From the NCBI GenBank assembly GCA_963662155.1, contig OY759266.1:57589010-57653009 (forward strand): 64,000 nucleotides of DNA. Direction: 5' to 3'. Positions within the stretch are counted from its first letter, which is position 1. Each line of letters begins with the position of its first letter. This stretch comes from Lamellibrachia columna (Eukaryota > Annelida > Polychaeta > Sabellida > Siboglinidae). The translations under genes were made by a program, and so were the position numbers. This document shows, in pieces, positions 1 to 12,853 of this stretch. The notes beneath the pieces are model-generated. The model saw only the letters and a program-made list of their open reading frames with translations. It did not search any database and was not told the origin of the DNA.

Positions 1-1648
1 CTAGAGGTTTGTTGTGCATTGTTACGCTGTAGGGCTCAGTTCACTGTCTACAACTAGTTTTGTTGTAACTAGAGGTTTGTTGTGCGTTGTCACGCTGTAG
101 GGCTCAGTTCACTGTCTACAACTAGTGTTGTTGTAACTAGAGGTTTGTTGTGCATTGTCATGCTGTAGGGCTCAGTTCACTCTCTACAACTAGTTTTGTT
201 GTAACTACAGGTTTGTTGTGCGTTGTCACGCTGTAGGGCTCAGTTCACTGTCTACATCTAGTTTTGTTGTAACTACAGGTTTGTTGTGCATTGTCACGCT
301 GTAGTGCTCAGTTCACTCTCTACAACTAGTTTTGTTGTAACTACAGGTTTGTTGTGCATTGTCATGCTGTAGGGCTCAGTTCACTGTCTACAACTAGTTT
401 TGTTGTAACTAGAGGTTTGTTGTGCATTGTCACGCTGTAGGGCTCAGTTCACTGTGTACAACTAGTTTTGTTGTAACTAGAGGTTTGTTGTGCATTGTCA
501 CGCTGTAGGGCTCAGTTCACTGTCTACAACTAGTGTTGTTGTAACTAGAGGTTTGTTGTGCATTGTCACGCTGTAGGGCTCAGTTCACTCTCTACAACTA
601 GTTTTGTTGTAACTAGAGGTTTGTTGTTCATTGTCATGCTGTAGGGCTCAGTTCACTGTCTACAACTAGTGTTGTTGTAACTAGAGGTTTGTTGTGCATT
701 GTCACGCTGTAGGGCTCAGTTCACTCTCTACAACTAGTTTTGTTGTAACTACAGGTTTGTTGTGCGTTGTCATGCTGTAGGGCTCAGTTCACTGTCTACA
801 ACTAGTTTTGTTGTAACTACAGGTTTGTTGTGCATTGTCATGCTGTAGGGCTCAGTTCACTGTCTACAACTAGTTTTGTTGTAACTAGAGGTTTGTTGTG
901 CATTGTCACGCTGTAGGGCTCAGTTCACTGTCTACAACTAGTGTTGTTGTAACTAGAGGTTTGTTGTGCATTGTCACGCTGTAGGGCTCAGTTCACTGTC
1001 TACAACTAGTTTTGTTGTAACTAGAGGTTTGTTGTGCGTTGTCACGCTGTAGTGCTCAGTTCACTCTCTACAACTAGTTTTGTTGTAACTAGAGGTTTGT
1101 TGTGTGTTGTCACGCTGTAGGGCTCAGTTCACTGTCTACAACTAGTGTTGTTGTAACTAGAGGTTTGTTGTGCGTTGTCACGCTGTAGGGCTCAGTTCAC
1201 TGTCTACAACTAGTGTTGTTGTAACTAGAGGTTTGTTGTGCATTGTCATGCTGTAGGGCTCAGTTCACTGTCTACAACTAGTTTTGTTGTAACTACAGGT
1301 TTGTTGTGCATTGTCACGCTGTAGGGCTCAGTTCACTGTCTACAACTAGTTTTATTGTAACTACAGGTTTGTTGTGCGTTGTCACGCTGTAGGGCTCAGT
1401 TCACTGTCTACAAATAGTTTTGTTGTAACTACAGGTTTGTTGTGCGTTGTCACGCTGTAGGGCTCAGTTCACTGTCTACAACTAGTTTTGTTGTAACTAC
1501 AGGTTTGTTGTGTGTTGTCACGCTGTAGGGCTCAGTTCACTGTCTACAACTAGTTTTGCTGTAACTACAGGTTTGTTGTGCGTTGTCAAGCTGTAGGGCT
1601 CAGTTCACTGTCTATAACTAGTTTTGTTGTAACTAGAGGTTTGTTTGT
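1..1648. repeat. 68-bp minisatellite, about 24 copies
   Basis: A 68-base unit (starting ctagaggtttgttgtgcatt) repeats head to tail from the window edge; unit starts at 1, 69 and 137 set the period. Copies differ by a few substitutions (c/g in ctagagg or ctacagg, cattg or cgttg). The array probably continues to the left of the window. The short ORF over its right end is a by-product. Confidence 0.97.
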
Positions 1649-2700
1649 AGCACTGTGTGTTGTCACAGGGTACTGTGTGTTGTCACAAGGAATTGCTGGT
1701 TGTGCTCATCTGACTGTATTATCCATTGGTAGGATTTTGCATATTGTCACTCTTCACGAGGTTTTATATGTGTTGTCATGTCAAAATGTTCAGTTCATCG
1801 TTGTATACCAGACTTGGTTTAAAAAGAAAAACGGCAGGTTCATGCTCGGCACGCTGCATGTGGTTATGGCCAACATTAGAAATGGCAGGTCTTGGCATGA
1901 ACGTGGCTATAGCCACAGTTTTCTGCTGTGTCACACATATTGTGCTTTGGATGCTATTTTCCACTTTCAGTGGTTATGGCCACAGTTTTGTTAGGGAAGA
2001 CTCAGTTTTTGATACGCTGCTGGTTATGGACAACATTTCTGCTGTGGCAGACTTTTCGTCTTTTGGCACAATTTTGTAGTTGTAGCTATATTTTGCTTCT
2101 AGGGCTGTCTTTCGATGTTTTTGTTATGACACCTATTTCTGCTGTGGCAGATGTATTATGTTTTGATATACTTTCGTGGTTGTGACAACCATTTCTGGAT
2201 GTAGCATTTTATGGTTTTTTGGTACAAAATGTTGTAACTTGTCTGGTTTTGTCACGGTAATGGTTTTCTCATGTTAAGAGTACTGTATTGGGCCTTGTTG
2301 GCTATGGCTACTGTACTGGTGGTTAAGGCAGACTACAAGTCACTGCACATGTTAACATTACCATGGCATGTCGGGGGGAGGGTGATATTTATCTGTATTT
2401 CGAGTTCTGTTCTGCGAAAATGTTGTCGCAGAATTCTTGTATAAAAACTTCCCTTGGATGACCAGTGTGCAAGGACCTGTACGAGAGGCAGCCTTGGTAT
2501 CCAGCCTCCAGGCAAGTGGCACGTGATGCGTGACATAGAACACCATGTGGCATCTTTGAGAATTGTCGTTATAAGATACATGATGTTGTGTTGATGGTAT
2601 GTCCAGTTGCAACTGCAGCAGTTACAAGTGAGCTGGTTCCCACGGTCCTAGTCCAGCAGATGACACTTGGCTGGGGTGCCTGTACCAGTGTGCCTGGTGA
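1649..2700. other. no recognised gene; degenerate repeat-like DNA
   Basis: About 1 kb beyond the 68-bp array with loosely recurring words (gctgtggcag, ggttatggcc). It may be decayed array sequence. The overlapping short ORFs on both strands show no family signature. Confidence 0.5.
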
Positions 2701-2704
2701 CCAG

Positions 2705-2912
2705 CCAAAGTTGACACCACATTGCATGTTACACGTGGAAGGACCAGTCAAAGTTGACACCACATTGCATGTTACACGTGGAAGGACCAGTCAACGTTGA
2801 CACCACATTGCATGTTACACGTGGAAGGACCAGTCAAAGCTGACACCACATTGCATGTTACACGTGGAAGGACCAGTCAAAGTTGACACCACATTGCATG
2901 TTACACATGGAA
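2705..2912. repeat. 43-bp tandem repeat, about 5 copies
   Basis: The unit begins aagttgacaccacattgcat and ends ggaaggaccagtca. Five nearly identical copies lie head to tail. Confidence 0.93.
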
Positions 2913-3040
2913 GAACTTATCTACCTACTTCAGTGCCTCTATCATAGTGGCTCTGCCCCAAAATTTGTTGGCTCAAGCAGTGATGACTTAACTAAACAAA
3001 ATCAATGCCTTTTCTAACCCATTTAGTGGCATTACTTAAG

Positions 3041-4016
3041 TACAGTCGAGCCTCGTTATAACGCGGTGGTCGGGGTCCACGACTTCGGACCGCGCTGTAC
3101 GCGAGGCATGTTAGGTGTTCCCATATCTGCCACCAGGGAGCTACTAAACAACAGCGATCGCTGCCTGCTGTACCAAGTCCAAGAATGCTGTCAAAGCCCT
3201 GTGTGCTTGCAGCACTGTCTTATACGCCAACATGCAGTTTATGGAACTTATTATACTAGCATCAACATGTATTATTTTTGTCCCACCCTGTTGATTCTTG
3301 AACTGAATAAAACACATGTATGTATACCGTTATGGAATAGATCTACTATGATGATGATGTACTGGACCAATAGGCCTACGAATCGAAAATAATAACCTGG
3401 ATCTGAGCAGCAGAAAACGTGTATGATTTGACAAACGTAGTATGTAAGCTGATAAAACACAGAAAACGACAATAGGTAGAACTAATAATTGTTTCACTTC
3501 GTCTTTCAACCGATCACGACCAAAGCATAAATGTATTACGCACCACTTAACATCGATTTATCATTTCATATACGGATGACGAATTCGTGTTTTCGCGCAC
3601 CAGTAGAGCCTTGGGTTAGGAATTTGGCATGTTGGTTTCGCGTCACGAACACGATTAAATTTACGATGTACTGGAAGCATGTCATTTCACCCAAGTGTTA
3701 TGTTGGTATTGCATACTAAATGCATTTAAAACTGTTGATCTGATTCTTACGCAAGGCGTATTTGTGAATCTCGATTACAATTTACAAACCGTCGAAGCGA
3801 AGCCAGCGACAGCAATTGATGTCGGCGACAGCGCAAAACAAACAACACGTTGATACTCGTTCATTGACATTGGTCGCCTAATGTTTCTTGAGAATTGTCA
3901 AAGCAATTCTAAGCAGGTTTAAGCAGGCCCATTTGGCATTTTCCCCTGGCGGCAGAAAATCGGGGTCCACGACCGAATCCGCATCCGAATCCGCGTAATA
4001 ACTGGGCGCGACTGTA
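3041..4016. mobile_element. pogo-like (Tc1/mariner) non-autonomous DNA transposon
   Basis: The left end reads TA-cagtcgagcctcgttataac. The reverse complement of the right end reads TA-cagtcgcgcccagttattac, giving an imperfect terminal inverted repeat of about 26 bp flanked by TA on both sides. No transposase coding was found. A diverged second copy of the interior lies at about 31,755-32,425. Family assignment rests on the TA flanks and pogo-type ends. Confidence 0.75.
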
Positions 4017-4612
4017 TTGACTAATGGTATGGGCTTAGTGTTATTACTGTACTGTACATAACATTTATAATACCTACTGTGATTACGGTAGTAATGCCAT
4101 TGCTTCTTTTATCTGTTCTAGGAATACTGCTACTGCTTTGTGTCAAAATGTGAGCTCATGGAACCTCACTTACAGGAGGCTCGCATCAGGCATAACAAGC
4201 CTGGCGTTAGGCTATGGAGTCCACATTTCTTTGTTTTAAATGTCGAAGTGTACCAAACAAGGCTTACACTTAATCCCCATAATAAACAAACATCATCCAT
4301 TTGGCCTTTTCATATCATTATATTGGACTTGCGTTGTTGATTGCATAAATATATATTTTTATTGTGCTGTTATTTTTCCTGTTTTAGAGCATACTGATTT
4401 TATTGTCCAGGAGTTTTTGGACTTGGATTGAAAAAAATAACATGATGCATTGCAAATGAATGTTATTAATGACCAATAAAATAATCTGAGGACAGAGGAA
4501 AGTGGAATGCGTTTGTTTCCGCCACGTTCCACCTTTGGTGAGGATACAAAAATAAGGTTGTACTTACTGAAACTGTGTCATATGATGCTTCTGACTACAA
4601 ACACAAATAATG
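4017..4612. other. no recognised feature
   Basis: AT-rich unique sequence; only short ORFs without family signatures. Confidence 0.5.
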
Positions 4613-4616
4613 TTAA

Positions 4617-6214
4617 TTAGAGAGAGGAGCAAGGAGAGAGGGAAAGGAGCAAGGAGAGAGGGAAAGGAGCAGGGAGAGAGGGAAAGGAGCAGGGAGAGTG
4701 GGAAAGGAGCAAGGAGAGAGGGAAAGGAGCAGGGAGAGTGGGAAAGGGGCAAGGAGAGAGGCAAAGGGGCAGGGAGACAGGGAAAAAAGCAGGGAGGGGG
4801 AAGGAGCAGGGAGAGGAAGGAGCGAGAGAGGGAAAGGGGCAGATAGAGAGGGAAAGGAGCAAAGAGAGAGGGAAAGGGGCAGAGATAGGGGGAAAGGAGT
4901 AGGGATAGAGAGAAAAGAGCAGGGAGAGGGGAAATGAGCAGGGAGAAGGAGCAAGGAGAGGGAAAGGCGCAGGGAGAGATGGGGAAGGAGCAGGGAGAGG
5001 GAAGGAGCAAGGACAAGGAGCAGTAGAAAGGCTGAGGGAGTAGTAGGAAGGCTGGGGAGTAGTAGGAAGGCCAGGGGAGTAGTATAGGAAGGCCAGGGGA
5101 GTAGTATAGGAAGGCCAGGGAGCAGTAGGAAAGCTGGGGAGTAGTAGGAAGGCTGGGGGTAGTAGGAAGGCTGGGGGAGAAGTAGGAAGGTCAGGGGAGT
5201 AGTAGGAAGGTTGGGGGAGTAGTAGCAAGGCTGGGGGAGTAGTAGAAACACCGGAAGAGTAGTAGGAAGGCTGAGGGAGTAGTAGGAAAGCTGGGAGTGT
5301 AGTAGGAAGGTTGGGGGAGTAGTTGGAAGGCTGGGGAGTAGTAGGAAGGCTGAGGGAGTAGTAGGAAGGTCGTGGGAGTAGTAGGAAGGCTGAAGGAGTA
5401 GTAGGATGGCTGAGGGAGTAGTAGGAAGGCCGGAGGAGTAGCAGGAAGGTTGGGGGAGTAGTAGGAAGGTTGGGGGAGTAGTAGGAAGGCTGAGGGAATA
5501 GTAGGAAGGCCGGAGTAGTAGGAAGGTTGGGGGAGTAGTAGGAAGGCTGAGGGAGTAGTAGGAAGGCTGGGGGAGTAGTAGGAAGGCTGGGGGAGTAGTA
5601 CGAAGGCTGAAGGAGCAGTAGGAAGGCTGATGGGGATAGTAGGAAGGTCGTGGGAGTAGTAGGAAGGCTGAGGAAGTAGTAGTAGGAAGGCCAGAGGAGT
5701 AGTAGGAAGGCAAGGGAGCAGATGGAAGGCTGGGGTAGCGGCAGGATGGCTGGGGAGTAGTGGGAAGGCTGAGGGAGTAGTAGAAAGGCTGGAGGAATGG
5801 TAGGAAGGCCAGGGAGTACCGGTAGTAGGAAGGCTGGGGAGTACAGGGTGTAGTAGGAAGTCCAGTGTAGTAGGAAGGCTGGGGGAGTAGAAGGATGGCT
5901 GGGGAGCAGTAGGAAGGTTGAGGGAGCAGTAGGAAGGCCAAGGAGCAGTAGGAAGGCTGGGGGAGTAGCAGGAAGGCCAGGGAAGCAGTAGGAAGGGCCT
6001 GGAAGCAGTAGGAAGGCTTGGGAGTAGTAGAAAGGTTGTGGGAGTAGCAGGAAGGCTGGGGAAGTAGCAGGAAGGCTAGGGGAGTAGCAGGAATGCCAAG
6101 GGAGTAGTAGGAAGGCCAAGGGAGTAGTAGGAAGGCCAGGGGATTAGTAGGAAGGCTGGGGGAGTCGCAGGAAGGCCGGAGGGCAGTAGGAAGGCCGGTG
6201 AGCAGTAGGAAGGT
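4617..6214. repeat. 1.6-kb purine-rich minisatellite, two related zones
   Basis: The plus strand is almost entirely A and G with few T and C. From 4,617 to about 5,030 the unit is about 24 bases (variants of gagagagggaaaggagcagg). From about 5,030 to 6,214 it is 19-20 bases (variants of agtagtaggaaggctggggg). The long minus-strand ORFs here (Ser/Pro/Leu/Tyr-rich, up to 583 codons) are repeat translations, not genes. Confidence 0.95.
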
Positions 6215-6790
6215 AGGATGGACAGAGGATGAGGTGCCTGCAACACAGAGGGCAAATGTAGAATCCAGTAGTGAGAATTCAAACTTGCAAATATAAAGGT
6301 TTGTTATTAGTGAAGAGTGTGTTGTGTTGTGGGGACAGTTTGGATACACACAGTTTGGATACACTTAATTTTGTGAGTTCATACTAGACTGAGCAAACAT
6401 TTGCCACTAATTTACACTTCGTAAAATATATTTTAATGAACTGTCAGTTAACGATCAATGTACTATTAATAAAATAAATTTAGTAACCCAAGAGAGAAGG
6501 TGGGAGATACTTTACCAGCACAGTGTGGCCATTGGTTGTCCTCAGTTCTGGAAGGACAACTGAGCTTGGTGATTGTGTTTTCAGGTTTTTCTTTGGCACA
6601 CCCTGTTTAATTCAAACACAACACATCATATTCACTTTGCTAACTGAAACATGAAACATGCCTCACAAGTGACTCATTAAGAATAACAGAAAATACAATG
6701 CCACATTTTTTCATTCATTAATAATCCAAGTAATATTCAGTTCTTCCAATTTACTCTAAAATAATTACACATCTCTCAGACCTTTCGGTT
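6215..6790. other. no recognised feature
   Basis: Unique AT-rich sequence with no coding or repeat structure that I could identify. Confidence 0.5.
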
Positions 6791-6794
6791 ATTT

Positions 6795-6985
6795 TTCAAA
6801 CATCTTCCTGATCTCCTGCTTTCAAACATCCTCCTGATCTCCTGCTTTCAAACATCCTCCTGATCTCTTGCTTTCAAACATCCTTCTGATCTCTTGCTTT
6901 CAAACATCCTTCTGATCTCTTGCTTTCAAACATCCTCCCGATCTCTTGCTTTCAAACATCCTCCTGATCTCTTGCTTTCAAACAA
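6795..6985. repeat. 26-bp tandem repeat, about 7 copies
   Basis: The unit tttcaaacatcctcctgatc plus tcttgc is repeated with C/T variants. Confidence 0.93.
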
Positions 6986-7530
6986 AAAGCTCCCACTTTT
7001 GTCATATTTGATTTTATATATTTTTTATTCTCAGGTTGTTGTAATGAGGTATAGATATAAATAAACGTAATACAACCAAAAACCTGAAAATTGCTTCACA
7101 TGCAAATACTTGGGCTGGATGTAGAAACAGATCAGAGCTCTTGCATAAAAATAAAAAATATGGGGGGGAAATATCCCGCTGTTTGCTTGCACTAACGTGG
7201 GAGGTCTGAGGTTAGAGTCTGACCATACAACAAATGCGAGTTACTGCGCTACTTTTACAATAAATGTGAACCATTGCAAGACTTGCCAGAGAAATGCACT
7301 CCACTTCAGTTTGTACCACTTTGTAATTGTAAGATTGTGCCACTCTACAGTCATGACGTTGTGCCACCCCATAGTCATGGTGTAGTTCACTGGGGATGAG
7401 TTGTTCTTCATCCTTTAGGCATTGATCCCGATACTCCGGATGTAATGCTCTGATCCTGCTGCTACCACTGGTTGGGCCATCTGCAGTTATAATGCAACAA
7501 CGATAGTGTATCCAAACACGTAAAACAATT
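6986..7530. other. no recognised feature
   Basis: No repeat or coding signal beyond short chance ORFs. Confidence 0.45.
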
Positions 7531-7539
7531 AAATGTGAC

Positions 7540-8010
7540 ATTGATGGACTGGTCTGTCTCCAGGAGCAATGAAATGTGACATGGTTAGATTGGTCTGTCT
7601 CCAGGAGCAATGAAATGTGATGTGGTTAGATTGGTCTGTCTCCAGGAGCAATGAAATGTGATGTGGTTAGATAGGTCTGTCTCCAGGAGCAATGAAATGT
7701 GTTGTGGTTGGACTGGCCTGTCTCCAGGAACAATGAAATGTGATGTGGTTAGATTGGTCTGTCTCCAGGAGCAATGAAATGTGATGTGGTTGGACTGGCC
7801 TGTCTCCAGTAGTAATGGGAAGTAACATGGTTGTACTGGTCTGTCTCCAGAAGTAATGGAAAGTGACATGGTTGCACTGGTCTGTCTCCAGAAGTAATGG
7901 AAAGTGACATGGTTGCACTGGTCTGTCTCCAGAAGTAATGGAAAGTGACATGGTTGCACTGGTCTGTCTCCAGAAGTAATGAAATGTAGCATGGTTGGAT
8001 GGTCTGTATT
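7540..8010. repeat. 41-bp tandem repeat, about 11 copies
   Basis: The unit starts ggtctgtctccaggagcaat. Two subtypes occur: an aggagcaatgaaatgtgatg type on the left and an agaagtaatggaaagtgaca type on the right. All three minus-strand ORFs here (repeated GDRP/LLETDQ words) are repeat translations. Confidence 0.93.
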
Positions 8011-8174
8011 TTATTAAAGTAAATACATGGCACCTGAATAGTATGTCTTATTGTTGATAATTACAACTAAAATGTACTTGTACTTAATAGGCTTTTAGGT
8101 ACTTGTACTTGATGTATTTGAACTTAAGTACATTTACATATCATCATGTAAGTTGTTACTGCACTTTGTTGAAT

Positions 8175-8325
8175 TCATTTTAAAGGAAGTATATCTACCT
8201 TTCAAAGTGTCACATTTTAAAGGAAGTATATCTACCTTTCAGAGTATCACATTTTAAAGGAAATATATCTACCTTTCAGAGTATTACATTTTAAAGGAAG
8301 TATATCTACCTTTCAGTCTCACATT
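8175..8325. repeat. 37-bp tandem repeat, 4 copies
   Basis: The core attttaaaggaagtatatct followed by acctttcag recurs four times. Confidence 0.88.
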
Positions 8326-8329
8326 TTTG

Positions 8330-10149
8330 ACCAAATGTTTTTTGAAAGCTCCGTTGAGCACAAATTCAGGACTCTGAATGGTAGCTAAACATCATTTAAA
8401 ATACATTTACATACATGTACTTGATACCAACTCTTTTGCACTCAGTTTTAAATTCTTTATGATGTACTCAGTACCTGCTTTCAATGGTTGACTATCTTGG
8501 ACTGAAACAGCATTTCATATAATCATGAATTTAAATAAAGCTAGGCATATGTGTGACATACAAACCTTCATGTGGAGTAGGGTGCAACAGCGGTTCTCTG
8601 TAACATAGAATCAATTGTACTTCAAGCAAATTACATGCTCTCTATAATAACACCACCCTACCCAGTCAGGGCTACACATACTACTTGACCCCATGACCAT
8701 TAAAATAATTGCTGGGGCTAATAACATTTAGCAGAATTGGTGAATGAGAATAAACTGAAGAGTTGTCCTTTAAGGATTCCCATTAATAAAAGCCTGTATT
8801 GTAAGGGAATTAGGTCTTTGAAGAGTCATGATGGGCAATGCAGACTGAGTTCGATGGCAACACATTATCATTTATAGTATGCTTCCAAGGAATTTTCAGC
8901 TGACCTGTTTGGATCACATTGTAATATTTTTCTATGTATGATACTCTCATTTTATTTGATATTACAATATGACACACAGACAAAAGCCACACAGACAAAC
9001 ACCCACACCATCGGTCAAACATTACTAAATATTTTACTACTATGTGTAATGCTTGTTTACTTTCCTCATACCTGTGAGTAAGATACACAATGACAAACAA
9101 AAAGAGCTGTTCACACATCCAGCCATGACCATATGTGGAGATATGCTAAGTAGCACCAACAGTATGTGTGATGGCTGGAATAATGCCTTCATCGGCCAAC
9201 TACCAACTACCAACTACCCTATCATCTGGCAAGCCAGAGACAGCATACATACGGGAGGATCATGCCATTGTTCCAACTGTGAAGCCTCCCGATCAATGCG
9301 AAGAACCACTCAAGAAGTGTGCTCGCCGTCAGACGAAGCAATCGTGCGACATACAGCACAACAATTGCAAAGAGTGCCATGACGGGGACAAAACCCTACA
9401 AGAAACACTCGAAGGCATCCGATATTGCGTTCATTGGAAAAGAACTGTGCCTGTACTATTAGAATGCTTTATGGTAGTGACTGATGCTATGTTTGTGACC
9501 GATGGTGGGTCATATTGAATAGGATTAACGTCATGTGAACTGATGTTAGAATAAAAAGTTGTGATCAGACTTGGGGTCAATTACATTGAGGGTTCAAAAT
9601 TAGTGGTAGTCCAGTGGTCTGAGTCTACCAGAGATGCCATCAGACCACCAAAACACTGGATGTCCACTTGAAAAGCTGAGTCAGTAACAAAACATTATCA
9701 TATGTTTTTACTACCCAAAGACATCGATTTCTCTGCCACATTTGGCAGGACCAGCAGATTTCAGAGTCCAGTGGTGTGGTGGTCCACTGCCCAGAAAAGT
9801 TTATTTCTACCTCTGGACATTGTATAAATTCCAATTCCACACCAATTCCGCATACCAATTCCAATTTCACCTAAAAAATACCAAATCCAATTACAAAATA
9901 CCAATTCCAATTATTAATTCCATATTTAAATAACAGTATGTGAAAAGACCAACCCCATAAATACCCAATGCCAAAAATTATATATTTTAGAGTGCTCAGT
10001 TGTATTTAATTTCAGCACATTATGATACATAATGGAAAACAAATATTAATATTTACTGATTATTTCTTGCAAATAATTTGAGTTAAAAGTAACATGATGT
10101 CATTGAAAAAGTACTTGAAAATACCAATTATATTTTCATCAATTCGAAT
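8330..10149. other. no recognised gene; ccaattcc-rich repeat flank at right
   Basis: Plus-strand ORFs of 109 and 116 codons at 9,053-9,518 overlap in different frames and match no family I know. At about 9,570 (cttggggtcaattaca) and 9,826-9,920 (recurring ccaattcc) the sequence resembles, in part inverted, the right flank of the Tigger element at about 12,030-12,075. This suggests an older repeat surrounding that insertion. Confidence 0.4.
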
Positions 10150-12016
10150 TACAGTGAAACCTGTCCATAGCAGACACCGTCGGGACTGCGCATTATGTCC
10201 GTTATAGACAGGTGTCCGTTATGGAGAATTTAATGACGTGGATACTCAGTAGGTGGTGCCATCATATTATCAATAATTACATTGATGTTCGCTAGTTGGT
10301 ACTGTCGTGAGCGGTACAAATCACTGGGTGTTAAAAAACACAGGAGCTACTATTAATTAATGTGATTTTTGTTTTTATGAACAACGTATGGTGTTAATAT
10401 CACTAAACTTATGGAAGAAACTTGTCATGTGTGCGGAAGAAGCTTGTCAGGTGGCTGTGCACATGTATCAATATACTGCTGGTAGTGTACTGGTGGTGTA
10501 CCGGTGGTGTACCGGTGGTGTACTGGTGGTGTACTGGTGCAGTGCATAATAAATACCACGTTGCAAAAACTAAAAAACCTGTATAAATCTGTCCCAGTTG
10601 CATTGCATGCAGCAGAGCAGAGCAGAGCAGTCACACGTTCCATCGATCGTTTCCCTTTCTTGCACTCTTGACCCATGATTGCCAATGTCTTGTCAGACAA
10701 TGCACGGTAGAACAGTTCCGTCTTGTCGCAGTTGTATATGTCCTCGAGCTTGTAACCATCGATGATCGATGGAATTTGCTGCTTTCAATTATCGATGGTC
10801 ACGGGGGAAACGTCGGCTGCTTCCTCGCAGATAACGTGGAAGATGATGTTGTCACTTGTGGAACAATTCCAGCCACCCGTACGACACTTTAAACTCAGTA
10901 TACCCCAGTTGCCTTGCGTATTCGAGGGCTTTCTCCTGAACCATCAGGCCACTGAGGGGAATGTTCTGTGATCATGCCATCTGGAACCACTCCCAGCAAA
11001 CGATGTTCACGTTCACATCACGTCTGTTCATCGCAGTCAATTCATCGCTGTTGTGACTACCAGTTGGATGTGGGCCATCAATTAAGTTGGTGAAATCAAT
11101 CACTGCCCCAGAAAAAGGCGAGCCGGAATTGCTTTGATGGCCAAAAGAAGCCAAGGTGTGAATATTTTGACTTCTCCCAGTGACCATGTTTGACTCAGGA
11201 TATTATTAATGCACGTTGAACTGCCCACAAGTATGCTATGTGACTGCCAATTAAGTTGATGAAATAAATCACTTCCCCTCTTTGAACTGCCCACAAGCAG
11301 AGGGCTGACTGTGAATTATTGGCCAATGTGCTGCTGCTGCTGCTTTTATCAAGTCAACTTTGAGTCGCAAATTCAGTGCATTCGTTTTCGTAGATATGAT
11401 CATTCTGGAATGAGGCATTTTGGGAAACTCCGGGACCAGGCCGCAGAAAACGTCTCTGAGAATATTCAGAATCTTATTAAAATGCAACAAACACATATTT
11501 CATGTTAATAATCATTCTTATATGTATATTATTAAAGTTACATGACACTAACCAGGCACATGTATAACATTAGTAGCTTTTTGTTATAAAAATGGCAACA
11601 TCATGTGATATCAGTCGCACAATATGGCGGTTGGTTTTCAACAACATTCATTGTAGCCCGAAGATAAACTTACTGACAATCAATTATTTGGACCAAATTT
11701 CTTTTATTTGTTGACTACACTATACAGATGGTATTACACAGAATACATAAGTAGTGAAGTTAGTGCGTATCAGCGGTGGCTCAGCTAGCCAGACTGGTGG
11801 GATTGTCAATGCACTTTGAGCTGTCTGCAAGTGACAGGGTGACTATGAATGGTTGTTTCCTAATTCCCTGTCCGTTGTCCACATTGGTCAGGTGGCCGCT
11901 ATGGACAGTTAGCAGACAGTGCTAACTAATAGGAAGTCATTCAGGATTTTCAAAAGTGTTCGTTATAGACAGGTGTATGTTATGGGCAGGTGTCCACAAA
12001 GGCAGGTTTTACTGTA
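10150..12016 (-). mobile_element. Tigger/pogo DNA transposon, decayed
   Basis: The left end TA-cagtgaaacctgtccatagc and the inverted right end TA-cagtaaaacctgcctttgtg form terminal inverted repeats flanked by TA, enclosing about 1.86 kb. The minus strand between about 11,500 and 10,570 encodes pieces of a pogo-type transposase in shifted frames. The sequence is an old, non-functional copy. Subterminal gttatagacaggtgt words occur at both ends. Confidence 0.85.
10560..11470 (-). pseudogene. pogo/Tigger transposase remnant
   Basis: Read on the minus strand in several frames, the order fits a Tigger transposase. First comes a helix-turn-helix-like start (ALNLRLKVDLIKAAA, about 11,370). Then a CENP-B-type DNA-binding stretch (IPLSGLMVQEKALEYARQLG, about 10,940; a second piece reads VICEEAADV). 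Last is the start of the DDE nuclease (IYNCDKTELFYRALSDKTLA, about 10,700), where the first catalytic Asp is present, followed by GKRSMERVTALLC. Stops and frameshifts interrupt it. The later DDE residues are missing, and where they should be there is a 12-bp ggtggtgtactg repeat (about 10,490-10,540). This is certainly a transposase relic and not active. Confidence 0.8.
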
Positions 12017-12079
12017 CTTTTAAAAACAAAAGACCAATTCCAAAATTGGCGTTAAAAAATATAACTGACCCCAAGTTTG

Positions 12080-12853
12080 GTTGTGATGTGATTTATCAAA
12101 GCTCTACTTTAATCAAACAATATATTTATTTTTAACAAATATGTATTTTTCACAAAGAAATTAAAGCATATAATTATTCAAATAATAATATAAAGTTCTA
12201 ACAAGCTTAATGGTTATGCAGAACATGAACTCAGTCACAGAACTTAGTCACAGGGAAGGAGGGAGGGAGGGATAGTCCAATGTTCCATGAAAATTACACA
12301 TGAATGTTTGCTCACTTAAAAATGGCAGGGTGACTAACTGATGTTAACAATCAGGAATTGTTTGAAAATGGAGAATACTAGAATGCAGTGTTGAAAAAAT
12401 GTAGATTTTTTATTTAAATAAGATTTTATATTAATTTGATTTTTTTTCAAATCTGGTATATAGACTTTTATATAGATGTTTATATTTATAAAATCTTTCA
12501 AACGTGTTCTATTCAAATCGAATTGGGTACTTGTCTTAACAGAAGGTACATGATTTTTGTTTATATAAAGTTATATAATTATAACATTTAATTTACAACA
12601 GTAACAAAACTGTCGTTTTAAAATACATGTATAATAATAATGTTTTATTTGATATAGTGCCAGATCCAATTTTAAATTGCTCATGACACTCATTGGGACA
12701 AATCCACATATTAGACAATATCCACAAGGCCAGTGACATTTACAAACCTTGTGATGCTTACCTGGAATGATTTTTACTGTCGTCAGATGATGTTGTGTTC
12801 CTCAAGCAACCACAGCACCCTGCAAGTGAAGACATCCATCAGTGCAAGGGACT
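12080..12853. other. AT-rich DNA without recognised feature
   Basis: Very AT-rich; contains a short gggagggagggag tract near 12,255. No coding signal. Confidence 0.5.

Noticed and set aside
4613..6364. 583- and 500-codon minus-strand ORFs
   Set aside because: They are translations of the purine-rich minisatellite in two frames, with the same Leu/Ser/Pro/Tyr words repeated; no domain, no splice structure.
9053..9518. Overlapping ORFs of 109 and 116 codons as a gene
   Set aside because: Two overlapping frames, no known motif, no clear splice or poly(A) context; kept only as unassigned sequence.
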